Shown piece after piece: positions 14,788 to 21,490 of a stretch of DNA of 23,545 bases; within the stretch, counting starts at the first letter, position 1, and the number at the start of each line of letters is the position of its first letter. Both the position numbers and the translations under genes were made by a program. Under the pieces are notes generated by a model. That model was given only the letters and a program-made list of their open reading frames with translations, did not search any database and was not told the DNA's origin. Source of the DNA: DASUFI01 sp036274635 (GTDB lineage Bacteria; Planctomycetota; B15-G4); the NCBI GenBank assembly GCA_036274635.1, contig DASUFI010000089.1:1-23545 (forward strand), written 5' to 3'.

Positions 14788-15557
14788 GCCCGGACGCCGC
14801 CCAGGCGCGGCGCGCGCGCGCCGCGTTGCTGGCCGTCGCCGTGCTCTCGGCCGCCTTCGTGCTGCTCGCGCCGCGCATCCCGCAGGACCCGGCTTACCAC
14901 GACTTCGCCGACCGCCGACCGTGGCTGGGCGTGCCCGATGCGGGCGACGTGCTGGGCAACCTGGCCTTCCTCCCGGCAGGCGTGGCCGGCCTGCTCGCGC
15001 TGCGGCGGCGCGCTGCGGCCCCGTCGCCCGCGGCGCGCACCGCGTGGGCCACCTTCTTCGCGGGCGTGGTGCTCACGACCTTCGGCTCGGGCTGGTACCA
15101 CCTCGCGCCCTCCAACGAGCGCCTCGCCTGGGACCGTCTGCCGATCGCCCTCGCCTGCCAGGGGCTGCTGTGCGCCATGATCGCCGAGCGCCTCTCGCCG
15201 CGGCTCGCAGCGCGACTGCTGGTGCCGCTGCTGCTCTTCGCGGGCGGCAGCGTCGCGTGGTGGGCGCACACCGAGGCGGCGGGCGCGGGCGACCTGCGCG
15301 CCTACGGCGTGTCGCAGTTCGGGCCGGCGCTGGGACTCGTGCTGCTGGCCGTGCTCGCGCCGCGGCGCGAGAGTGGCCGGCCCGATCTGCTCTGGGGCGT
15401 CATCGCGCTCTACGCCGCGGCCAAGGCGTGCGAGGCGCTCGACCGGCCGATCTTCGCGGCGGGGGGACTGGTCAGCGGCCACACGCTCAAGCACCTGTTC
15501 GCGGCGGTCGCGGCTGGCTGGGCGGCGCGCGCGCTGTGGCGGCGGGTCACTCCCTGA
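14784..15557 (+). CDS. CREST-superfamily membrane hydrolase (alkaline ceramidase-like)
   Basis: 257-aa integral membrane protein with about seven hydrophobic helices. It has HDFADRRPWLGVPDAGDVLGN (39-59), GSGWYHLAPSNERLAWDRLP (101-120) and SGHTLKH (231-237). Ser102, His106, Asp117, His233 and His237 would form the zinc site; their spacings (4, 11 and 4) equal those of human ACER3 (Ser77, His81, Asp92, His217, His221, from memory). The family hydrolyses amide bonds in ceramide-like lipids, but bacterial substrates are largely unknown. The GTG at 14784 is chosen because it forms a GTGA overlap with the zinc-ribbon stop. Its end overlaps the opposing carbonic anhydrase gene by 11 bp. Confidence 0.85.
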   Translation: MSPDAAQARRARAALLAVAVLSAAFVLLAPRIPQDPAYHDFADRRPWLGVPDAGDVLGNLAFLPAGVAGLLALRRRAAAPSPAARTAWATFFAGVVLTTFGSGWYHLAPSNERLAWDRLPIALACQGLLCAMIAERLSPRLAARLLVPLLLFAGGSVAWWAHTEAAGAGDLRAYGVSQFGPALGLVLLAVLAPRRESGRPDLLWGVIALYAAAKACEALDRPIFAAGGLVSGHTLKHLFAAVAAGWAARALWRRVTP

Positions 15558-16056
15558 CGTGCGTGCGCGCCAGCTCCCAGTAGTGGTCCGCGTGGCCGCG
15601 CAGCTCCACGAGCTCGGCATCCGAGACCGCGCGCACCACGCGCGCCGGCACGCCGGCCACCAGCGAGCGCGGCGGGATGACGGCCTTCTCCTTGACCACC
15701 GCGCCGGCCGCGACGATGCAGCCCTCGCCGATCTGCGCGCCGCCCAGGATCACGGCGCCGATGCCGATGAGGCAGCCGTCGCCGACGCGCCGCCCGTGCA
15801 CCATGGCCCGGTGCCCGATGGTCACCCACGCGCCGATGTCGTTGGGCACGTCCGTGTCCGCGTGCAGCACGACGCCGTCCTGCACGTTGGTCATCTCGCC
15901 CACCGTGATGCGCGCGAGGTCGCCGCGGAGCACGCAGCCGTACCAGACCGACGCGGCGCGGCCCAGCAGCACGTCGCCCGTGAGCACGGCCGTGCTGGCC
16001 ACCAGCGCCTCGCCGCGCGGCAGCAGGCGGGGGCGGGAGAAGGCGTCGTCGGGCAT
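15547..16056 (-). CDS. Gamma-class carbonic anhydrase family protein
   Basis: 169-aa left-handed beta-helix protein with repeated hexapeptides (for example SVWYGCVLRGDLARITVGEMTN and LIGIGAVILGGAQIGEGC). The three zinc histidines of gamma carbonic anhydrases are present as His65 (VVLHAD), His82 and His87 (TIGHRAMVHG). This is the short YrdA/PaaY/CaiE-like branch without the acidic loop of archaeal Cam, so carbonic anhydrase activity is not certain. The ATG at 16056 has CGGAGG a few bases upstream, 11 bp after the CPBP stop, so it is probably the last gene of a three-gene operon. Confidence 0.92.
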   Translation of the reverse strand: MPDDAFSRPRLLPRGEALVASTAVLTGDVLLGRAASVWYGCVLRGDLARITVGEMTNVQDGVVLHADTDVPNDIGAWVTIGHRAMVHGRRVGDGCLIGIGAVILGGAQIGEGCIVAAGAVVKEKAVIPPRSLVAGVPARVVRAVSDAELVELRGHADHYWELARTHVRE

Positions 16057-16067
16057 GGCGGCCTCCG

Positions 16068-16850
16068 TCACGTGGCAAGCTCCGGATGGCTGCTGACGAT
16101 CGCCAGCATGAGCCCGTTGTGCAAGACGTGGAAGCAGACGGGCGCCGCGAGGCTGCCCGTGCGCTCGTAGAGCAGGCACAGCGCCGCGCCCAGCCCCGCC
16201 GCCTGCAGCGCGTAGGCCGGGTCGTGCACGAGGCCGAAGGCCGCGGACGCCAGCAGCACCGCCAGGGGCACGGGCAGCGCGCGCCGCAGCCCGCCGTAGA
16301 GTCCGCCACGGAAGAACAGCTCCTCGCAGGCGGGCAGCACGACGGCCATCGCCAGCCAGGTGAGCGGCGAGACCTGGGCGTCGGACGACGCGAGGAAGCG
16401 CGCGATCCAGTCCTGCGTGCCCGGCGGGTGGCCGAGCGCGGTGAGGATCCAGGTGTTGATCCAGCCCAGCACCAGCACCGCCGGCAGGCACGCCAGCCAC
16501 GCGGCCAGCGCCACCAGCGGCGCCGGCGGCCCGCCCGCGCGGCGCAGGCCCAGCCGCGCGACGCCGCCGCGGTCCCGGGCCAGGGCGAGCACCAGCCCGG
16601 CCGCGAGCAGCGACGCGCAGGCGTGCAGCGTCACGATGGTCGTGAGCGGCGGCGGGTCGGGCACGCCGCTGAGCTGCAGCGCCACGCCCGCGAGCAGCTC
16701 GGCGAGGACGACGCCGCCCAGCGCGTACAGCACGCCCGCGGCCGTGGTCGAGCCGGCGGCCAGCGGCCTCAGCGCCGGCGCCAGCGCCCGCCACAGCAGC
16801 ACGCCGGACAGGCCCATCCCCAGGATGACCAGCAGCGCCATGGCCGTCAC
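16068..16850 (-). CDS. CPBP family intramembrane metalloprotease
   Basis: 260-aa multi-pass membrane protein of the CAAX prenyl protease 2/Abi family. Motif 1 EExxxR is Glu176-Glu177-Leu-Phe-Phe-Arg181 (ACEELFFRGG), motif 2 has His209 (FGLVHDP), and the last helix has His241 with HVLHN (241-245). Bacterial members process or sense membrane peptides, often in bacteriocin immunity or surface-protein processing; no partner is visible here. The start is taken as the GTG at 16850, which forms a GTGA overlap with the aminotransferase stop; the ATG three codons later (16841) is an equally reasonable choice. Confidence 0.9.
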   Translation of the reverse strand: MTAMALLVILGMGLSGVLLWRALAPALRPLAAGSTTAAGVLYALGGVVLAELLAGVALQLSGVPDPPPLTTIVTLHACASLLAAGLVLALARDRGGVARLGLRRAGGPPAPLVALAAWLACLPAVLVLGWINTWILTALGHPPGTQDWIARFLASSDAQVSPLTWLAMAVVLPACEELFFRGGLYGGLRRALPVPLAVLLASAAFGLVHDPAYALQAAGLGAALCLLYERTGSLAAPVCFHVLHNGLMLAIVSSHPELAT

Positions 16851-18016
16851 GGGAGCCGCTCGAGCAGGCGATCGACCTCCGTGGCGGTGTTCCAGGCGTG
16901 GGGCGAGAAGCGCACGCCGCCGCCGCGAGCCGTGGCCTGGATGCCCGCGGCCATCAGGCGCTCCACCGCCTCGCGCGCCGGCCGCGACGGATGGGTGGCC
17001 GTCACGATGCCCGAGCGCTCCGCCGGCCGCTCGCGCGGCGAGAGCACCGCCCAGCCGCGGGCCGCGAGACCCCGGGCGAGGCGCTCGCCGAGCGCGAGGA
17101 TCTGCTGCTCGATGGCCGGCAGGCCCGGCGCGGCCAGCAGCTCCAGCGCCGCCTGGAATCCGTACAGCTCCGCGACGGGCAGCACGGAGTACTCGAAGCG
17201 CCGCGCGTCGGGCTGCAGCGGCGATTCGGGCGTCCAGGGCGCGAAGGGCTGCGCGTAGCTCCACCACGAGATGAGGGGCCCATCCAGCTCCTCCAGCCGT
17301 GACGCCCGGCAGTAGAACAGGCCGATGCCCTCGAGGCCCAGCAGCCACTTGTGGCTGTCGGCCGAGAGGAAGTCGATGCGGCAGGCCTCCACGTCGAGGG
17401 GCAGCGCGCCCAGGCTCTGGATGGCGTCGACGCACAGGAGCGTCTGGCACGCGCCGCGCCCCTCGGCGGCGGCCGCAGCGTTGCGCGCGGCGAGTCCGGC
17501 GCCCAGCGCGGGCAGGTCGAGGCGGAAGCCGCTGTCGTAGAGCACCGAGCTGACCGCGACCAGCCGCGTGCGCGGGCCGACGCGGGCGAGGATGGCCTCC
17601 GGCGTGACGCGTCCCGCGTCGTCGCGCGACACCTCGACCACGCGCGCGCCGCGCCGCACCTGTCGCCACCATGGAATCCGGTTCGCGGGGAAGTCATCCT
17701 GCAGGCAGACGATCTCGTCGCCGGGCCGCAGGCGCAGCCCTTCCGCGACCGTGATCAGGCCTTGGGAGGTGCAGGTCGTGAAGGCCACCTCGGAGCTTCG
17801 GGCGCCGATGAGCGCGGCGGCCGCCTGCCGTGCGCCCTCGCGCCGCGCCAGCCAGGCCTGGAAGCCGGCCGAGCCGTGCTCGCGCGCCTCACGCAGGAAC
17901 TCCGCCACCGCCGCTTCCACCGGCAGGGCCACCGGGGCCACGGCCGCATGATTGAAATAGATCCACTGGCCCGCGACCGGGAAGGCGGCGCGCAGGGCGG
18001 AGAGGGCGTCGGGCAA
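16847..18016 (-). CDS. Class V aminotransferase (cysteine desulfurase/selenocysteine lyase-like)
   Basis: 389-aa fold-type I PLP enzyme. YFNHAAVAPV (20-29) is the N-terminal substrate-loop motif, CVDAIQ holds Asp197 and Gln200 for the cofactor ring, and SADSHKWLLG carries His222 and the PLP lysine Lys223. It resembles the NifS/CsdA-like group, but the specific reaction is open: isopenicillin epimerase-like and desulfurase-like members share these motifs. I could not identify a clear catalytic Cys loop. The start is TTG at 18016, supported by GGAG 7 nt upstream and by family-like sequence from the first residues. It is the first gene of the operon with CPBP and carbonic anhydrase genes. Confidence 0.9.
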   Translation of the reverse strand: MPDALSALRAAFPVAGQWIYFNHAAVAPVALPVEAAVAEFLREAREHGSAGFQAWLARREGARQAAAALIGARSSEVAFTTCTSQGLITVAEGLRLRPGDEIVCLQDDFPANRIPWWRQVRRGARVVEVSRDDAGRVTPEAILARVGPRTRLVAVSSVLYDSGFRLDLPALGAGLAARNAAAAAEGRGACQTLLCVDAIQSLGALPLDVEACRIDFLSADSHKWLLGLEGIGLFYCRASRLEELDGPLISWWSYAQPFAPWTPESPLQPDARRFEYSVLPVAELYGFQAALELLAAPGLPAIEQQILALGERLARGLAARGWAVLSPRERPAERSGIVTATHPSRPAREAVERLMAAGIQATARGGGVRFSPHAWNTATEVDRLLERLP

Positions 18017-18092
18017 GTCGGCGCTCCGGCCGGTGGGCGCGGGGTGGGGGAACGTCCGCCCGCCGGCGCACCCGGGGACGGCGATTCCGTTC

Positions 18093-18098
18093 TACACT
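18093..18098 (+). promoter_or_regulatory. -10-like TACACT box upstream of the nuclease-fold-like gene
   Basis: TC-TACACT-ACG in the 138-bp divergent spacer, identical in hexamer to the box before the DinB-like gene. It is 56 nt before the ATG at 18155. The complementary strand here reads TAGTGT and TAGAAC, so a minus-strand -10 for the aminotransferase operon could overlap it. Confidence 0.35.
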
Positions 18099-18154
18099 AC
18101 GAGCCTCGCCGCACCGCTTCGGGAAGCACGCGGCCCGTCTCCAGCGCAGCCAGC

Positions 18155-19003
18155 ATGTCAGCACACGCCGGCCGGGACTCCGTCGTCGACTTGCTGCTCG
18201 AGTCGCCCGAGCGCATCGAGCAGGGCCTCGCCGTGCTCGACGCCCGCCTGCGCCTCGACGAGCAGGTGGAGGTGGACGCGCTGCTGCGCGACCTGCTCGG
18301 CTCGCCGGTGGCGGTGCTCGTGGTGCGCGGCGACGTGGCGCTCGAGCTGGCGCGCATCGCGGCCGTGGTCGCGGCGCTGCACCGCGGCCGCTACCTGCTG
18401 CAGCGGCTCTACGGCGAGCGCGGCCTCGACAGCGCGGCGCGCCCGCGCATCGCGCTGCTGGCCCCGCGCTTCCCCGACAACACGCCTACGCTGCTGGAGA
18501 TGCTGGGCGGTGTCGAGGTCTCGGCCTTCGAGTACCGCATCGTCGCCAGCGGCGAGCGGCAGGTGCTGGATCTCGCCGTCTTCCACCGCACGCGCGGGCC
18601 GGCGCTCTCGGGCGCCGCCGCCGCCGCGCTGCGCGAGACGACGCGCTCCGCGGCCCCGGCCGCGCCGACGCGCCCGTCGGGCCCGGCGCGCGCGGCGGCC
18701 GACGAGAAGCGCCCGGCCGAGCCCGTCGGCCCCGACAGCGCGCGGCGCTGGTTCCTGCGGGCGCGCGAGAGCATCCGCGCCCTGTCCAGCCACGTGACCG
18801 AGAGCCAGAAGGAAGGCCGCGTGCACTACCGCGTGAACGACGAGCTGCTGGCCACGCTCACGCTCGACAAGCAGGGCTTCCGCCTGCAGTGCGGCGCGGG
18901 CGGCGAGCTGGCCGTGGCCGACGAGGAATCGCTCAACCGCGGACTGAACACCGTGTTCGAGCTGTACTTCAACCAGCTGGGGCCGGACCGGCCCACCGCG
19001 TAG
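18155..19003 (+). CDS. Protein of unknown function with degenerate PD-(D/E)XK-like N-terminal domain
   Basis: 282-aa soluble protein in three parts. Residues about 10-145 follow the layout of RecB-like PD-(D/E)XK nuclease folds: a helix with Glu22 (ERIEQGL), VEVDALLRDLLGSPVAVLVV (38-57) where Asp41 would be the first metal ligand, then helices and strands. The expected E-x-K on the second strand reads Val-Val-Arg (56-58), so catalysis is unlikely. Residues about 150-195 are an Ala/Pro linker. Residues about 198-276 (WFLRARESIRALSSHVTESQ, then TLTLDKQGFRLQC) form a second alpha/beta domain I do not recognise. No ribosome-binding site is evident. The nuclease-fold reading is an inference from pattern only. 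Confidence 0.75.
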   Translation: MSAHAGRDSVVDLLLESPERIEQGLAVLDARLRLDEQVEVDALLRDLLGSPVAVLVVRGDVALELARIAAVVAALHRGRYLLQRLYGERGLDSAARPRIALLAPRFPDNTPTLLEMLGGVEVSAFEYRIVASGERQVLDLAVFHRTRGPALSGAAAAALRETTRSAAPAAPTRPSGPARAAADEKRPAEPVGPDSARRWFLRARESIRALSSHVTESQKEGRVHYRVNDELLATLTLDKQGFRLQCGAGGELAVADEESLNRGLNTVFELYFNQLGPDRPTA

Positions 19004-19019
19004 CGGCTCCGTCGAGCCG
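19004..19019 (+). terminator. Small hairpin directly after the stop codon
   Basis: CGGCTC - CGTC - GAGCCG follows the TAG immediately. Six GC-rich pairs and a 4-nt loop, no T-tract. It may attenuate read-through into the helix-hairpin-helix gene 55 bp downstream; support is weak. Confidence 0.3.
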
Positions 19020-19058
19020 GGCCGCGTCACGCCGAGCGCCGGGGGCCGACTGCCCTGC

Positions 19059-19412
19059 ATGTCGCATTCCCGCTCCCGCGGGGCTCCGGCCCTGCTCCTC
19101 CTCGGCTTGCTGGCGCTGGTGCGCGCCTGGGTCGTCGGCGCGCCCCCGCCCGCTGCGTGGCAGTCGGGCGAGCCGGTGCCGCTGCGCCTCGAGGACCTGC
19201 GCGGCGCGGAGTTCCGGCTCCTGCCGGGGGTGGGGCCGGTGCTCGCGGAGCGCCTGGAGGCGGCGCGCGTGGCGGCGGGCGGGCGGCTGCTGCCCGAGCG
19301 GGTGCAGGAGGTGCCGGGCGTGGGGCCGGCGCTGGCGGCACGCTGGGCCGCACTGCGGCCGCAAGAGATCGAAGGGATGGATGCCTGTCCGCAGGACGGC
19401 GGGTTCCGGTAG
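19059..19412 (+). CDS. ComEA-like helix-hairpin-helix protein
   Basis: 117-aa protein with an N-terminal membrane anchor or signal (residues about 9-28, ALLLLGLLALVRAWVVG) and a tandem helix-hairpin-helix unit: FRLLPGVGPVLAERLEAAR (about 52-70) and VQEVPGVGPALAARWAAL (about 82-99). This is the ComEA/competence-type DNA-binding module, outside the cytoplasmic membrane. In competent bacteria ComEA binds incoming DNA; no other competence genes are visible, so the role is inferred from the fold. Its TAG stop shares the first bases of the palindromic element that follows. Removing that element would give TAA as the stop. Confidence 0.82.
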   Translation: MSHSRSRGAPALLLLGLLALVRAWVVGAPPPAAWQSGEPVPLRLEDLRGAEFRLLPGVGPVLAERLEAARVAAGGRLLPERVQEVPGVGPALAARWAALRPQEIEGMDACPQDGGFR

Positions 19413-19590
19413 CCCTCATGTCTCGCGACGATCGTCGCGAGGACGCGCCAAGTCGAGCCCGCGCAAGGCGTTGCGGCGCGAGCGACCGGAGGCGGCCTCG
19501 TGGGGCCGCTGAGGATCGCTCGGGCCGCAACAACGCCGCCCGGGCCGGCTTGGCGCGGCCGCAGTAGATCGTCGCGATACATGAGGGCTA
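19410..19590. mobile_element. MITE-like 181-bp palindromic element with TA ends
   Basis: The 24-bp ends (19410-19433 and 19567-19590) are inverted copies with one mismatch (19422 against 19578) and both finish in TA. Inside, 19441-19452 pairs with 19549-19560 (11 of 12), 19470-19487 with 19513-19531 (one mismatch and one bulge), and 19492-19497 with 19504-19509, so the whole element can fold into one long hairpin. An 18-bp perfect palindrome sits at 19423-19440. No protein is encoded. Size, terminal repeats and a TA target duplication fit a non-autonomous element mobilised by an IS630/Tc1-mariner transposase; a structured RNA or large REP-like sequence is the alternative. Confidence 0.7.
19423..19440. 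repeat. Perfect 18-bp palindrome inside the left end of the element
   Basis: TCGCGACGA followed directly by its reverse complement. The right end of the element carries only half of it, so the symmetry belongs to the left end. It could be a protein-binding site or a by-product of the element's own ends. Confidence 0.7.
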
Positions 19591-19594
19591 AAGT
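19589..19594 (+). promoter_or_regulatory. -10-like TAAAGT box for nadC
   Basis: GC-TAAAGT ends 9 nt before the nadC ATG at 19604, so the transcript would be leaderless or nearly so; no ribosome-binding sequence is seen. The first two bases are the TA at the right end of the palindromic element, meaning the hexamer survives insertion because of the TA duplication. Confidence 0.45.
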
Positions 19595-19603
19595 GCGGCC
19601 CCC

Positions 19604-20503
19604 ATGGGTGCGCCCCATGACCCGCCACGCACGCTCGCCGGGGGTCTGGCCACCGAGGACCTCGTCCGCGCCGCGCTGGCGGAGGACCTGGGCGACCGCG
19701 GGGACATCACCTCCGCGCTCTCGCTGGGCGGACGCGGGCCTGCGGCCTCGGGGCGCATTCTGGCCAAGGCTCCGGGTTGCCTGTCGGGCGTCGAGGTGGC
19801 CGCGAGCGTCTTCCGCCTGGTGGACGAGGGCGTCGAGGTGTCCGTCCGTCAGAAGGACGGCGCCACGGTGCGGCCCGCCGACGAGGTGCTCGTGGTCGCG
19901 GGCCCCGCGGCCTCGCTGCTGGAGGCCGAGCGCACGGCGCTCAACTTTCTTGCGCGCCTCTCGGGCGTGGCCACGCTGACGGCGCGCTACGTCGCGGCCG
20001 TGGCCGGCACGCGCGCGCGCATCGTGGACACGCGCAAGACCACGCCCGGCCTGCGCCTGCTGGAGAAGGCCGCCGTGCGCCACGGCGGCGGCACCAACCA
20101 TCGCATCGGCCTGTGGGACGAGGTGCTGCTCAAGGAGAACCACTTCGCGATGGGCGGCGCGGATCACGCGGGACTCGTGGCGCGCGTGAGGTCGGCGGCG
20201 CCCCCCGGCACGCGCATCACCGCCGAGGCGCGCACGCCGGACGAGGCCTGGGCGGCTGCCGACGGCGGCGCCGACATCATCCTGCTGGACAACTTCACCA
20301 TCTCCGGGCTGGCGCAGTGCGTGGTGCGGCTCGCGGCCCACCCGCGGCGCACGGCCTTCCTGCTGGAGGCCTCGGGCGGCGTCAACCTGGAGACGGTGGG
20401 TGCCATCGCGCACACCGGCGTCGATCGCATCTCGATCGGCGCGCTGACGCACTCGGCCCCGGCGCTCGACCTGTCCATGCTCCTCGACGAGCGAGCGGCA
20501 TGA
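19604..20503 (+). CDS. nadC: Nicotinate-nucleotide pyrophosphorylase (quinolinate phosphoribosyltransferase)
   Basis: De novo NAD synthesis enzyme: quinolinate plus PRPP gives nicotinate mononucleotide, pyrophosphate and CO2. 299 aa, usual length about 280-297. Conserved parts: ERTALNFLARLSGVAT (109-124), DTRKTTPGLRLLEK (142-155), RHGGGTNHRIGLWDEVLLKENH (159-180, Lys177), the acidic residues Glu208 (ITAEAR) and Asp229 (ILLDNF), and LEASGGVN followed by DRISIGALTHS near the C-terminus. nadA and nadB are not in the window. The start at 19604 sits 9 nt after a -10-like box. The last codons overlap the next gene as ATGA. Confidence 0.97.
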   Translation: MGAPHDPPRTLAGGLATEDLVRAALAEDLGDRGDITSALSLGGRGPAASGRILAKAPGCLSGVEVAASVFRLVDEGVEVSVRQKDGATVRPADEVLVVAGPAASLLEAERTALNFLARLSGVATLTARYVAAVAGTRARIVDTRKTTPGLRLLEKAAVRHGGGTNHRIGLWDEVLLKENHFAMGGADHAGLVARVRSAAPPGTRITAEARTPDEAWAAADGGADIILLDNFTISGLAQCVVRLAAHPRRTAFLLEASGGVNLETVGAIAHTGVDRISIGALTHSAPALDLSMLLDERAA

Positions 20504-20916
20504 CGGCGCACACCGCCTCGCTGCACCGCCGCCTCGCGCTGGACGGCACGCCCGAGGCCGTGCGCGCCCTGCGCGGGCTGGTGGCCTCCTTCCTGCGCGA
20601 CCGCGGCGTGCCCGAGGACGTGGTGCGCGCCGTCACGCTGGCCTTCGCCGAGGCACTGGACAACGCGGTGGAGCACGGCGGCTCGACCCACGGCGAGCTG
20701 AACCTCTGGCTGCGCTACACGGATCGCTTCATCGTGGTCTCGCTGCTCGACCCGGGCGGCGACACGGTGCCGCTCGGCCGGCCCATCGCCCCCGACCCCA
20801 GCGCCGAGCGCGGGCGCGGCTTCCAGCTCATGAACCGCATGATGGACGCCGTGCGCGTGCGCAGCTATCCGCGCGGCGGCACGCGCGTGTCCATGCTGCG
20901 CTACCTGCACCGCTGA
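20500..20916 (+). CDS. RsbW-like serine kinase / anti-sigma regulatory factor
   Basis: 138-aa single-domain GHKL ATPase of the anti-sigma factor type (HATPase_c_2). The N-box is AFAEALDNAVEHGGS (about 48-62), followed by the beta strand with FIVVSLLDPGG and the G2-type loop GRGFQLMNRMMDAV (about 107-120). Relatives phosphorylate STAS-domain anti-anti-sigma proteins and bind alternative sigma factors; no STAS protein, PP2C phosphatase or clear sigma factor lies next to it, so the partner is unknown. The ATG is in an ATGA overlap with the nadC stop, an unusual but firm coupling. Confidence 0.9.
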   Translation: MTAHTASLHRRLALDGTPEAVRALRGLVASFLRDRGVPEDVVRAVTLAFAEALDNAVEHGGSTHGELNLWLRYTDRFIVVSLLDPGGDTVPLGRPIAPDPSAERGRGFQLMNRMMDAVRVRSYPRGGTRVSMLRYLHR

Positions 20917-20965
20917 GGGCTGGCGCGTGCTGGCGGGCCGTGACGTCGCCGCGCATCATGGCCGG

Positions 20966-21457
20966 GTGAACTCCGCCCGACTGCGCCTGCTCGCCGCGGT
21001 GCTGGCCTGCCTGTGGGCCGGGCTCATCTGGGAGCTGTGCACCAGCACGCGCGTCACGCACGGCCACTGGTACTGGTGGACGCCCTGGGCCTTCAACCTC
21101 GGCCACGCGCCGCTCTTCGGGATGCAGGCGGCGCTGCTGGGCCTCGCGCTCGCGCCCGGGGCCCTCGACGGCGGCTGGCGCAGCCTGCTGCGCGCGGTTC
21201 CGGAGCCGGACGGCTCGCGCCGCGCGGCCTTCCTCGGGGTCGCCGGGCTGGCCGTGGCCTACGGCGTCTTCCTCGAGTGGGTGCAGTCGCGCATCCCGGG
21301 GCGCACCGCGTCGGGGCTGGACGTGCTCATGGATGCGGTCGGCGCCTTCGGCGTTCCGTGGGCGCTGTCGACGGGCGTGCTCTTCGGGCGCCGCGCGTGG
21401 CTCGTCTTCGCGGTGGGCGCCGCGCTCGCCGCGTGGGAGACGTGGGGGCGCCGCTGA
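20966..21457 (+). CDS. VanZ-like family membrane protein
   Basis: 163-aa membrane protein with about four hydrophobic helices. LGHAPLFGMQAALLGLAL and GVFLEWVQSRIPGRTASGLDVLMDAVGAFG (about residues 106-135) show the VanZ-like pattern of an E-x-x-Q helix, Pro-Gly-Arg turn and Asp-rich entry to the last helices. VanZ relatives are linked to teicoplanin resistance in Gram-positives, but most family members have unknown function. The GTG at 20966 is chosen; an earlier in-frame GTG at 20927 would place a charged, His-rich stretch ahead of the first helix. It lies 49 bp after the RsbW-like gene, on the same strand. Confidence 0.8.
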   Translation: MNSARLRLLAAVLACLWAGLIWELCTSTRVTHGHWYWWTPWAFNLGHAPLFGMQAALLGLALAPGALDGGWRSLLRAVPEPDGSRRAAFLGVAGLAVAYGVFLEWVQSRIPGRTASGLDVLMDAVGAFGVPWALSTGVLFGRRAWLVFAVGAALAAWETWGRR

Positions 21458-21477
21458 CTCCGGGGCCGGCTGGTCGC

Positions 21478-21483
21478 TAGCAT
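21478..21483 (+). promoter_or_regulatory. -10-like TAGCAT box for purB
   Basis: GC-TAGCAT lies 7 nt before the ATG at 21491 and overlaps the other possible ATG at 21482. This arrangement argues for a leaderless purB transcript beginning at 21491 and against the start at 21482. Confidence 0.4.
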
Positions 21484-21490
21484 GGGACCG

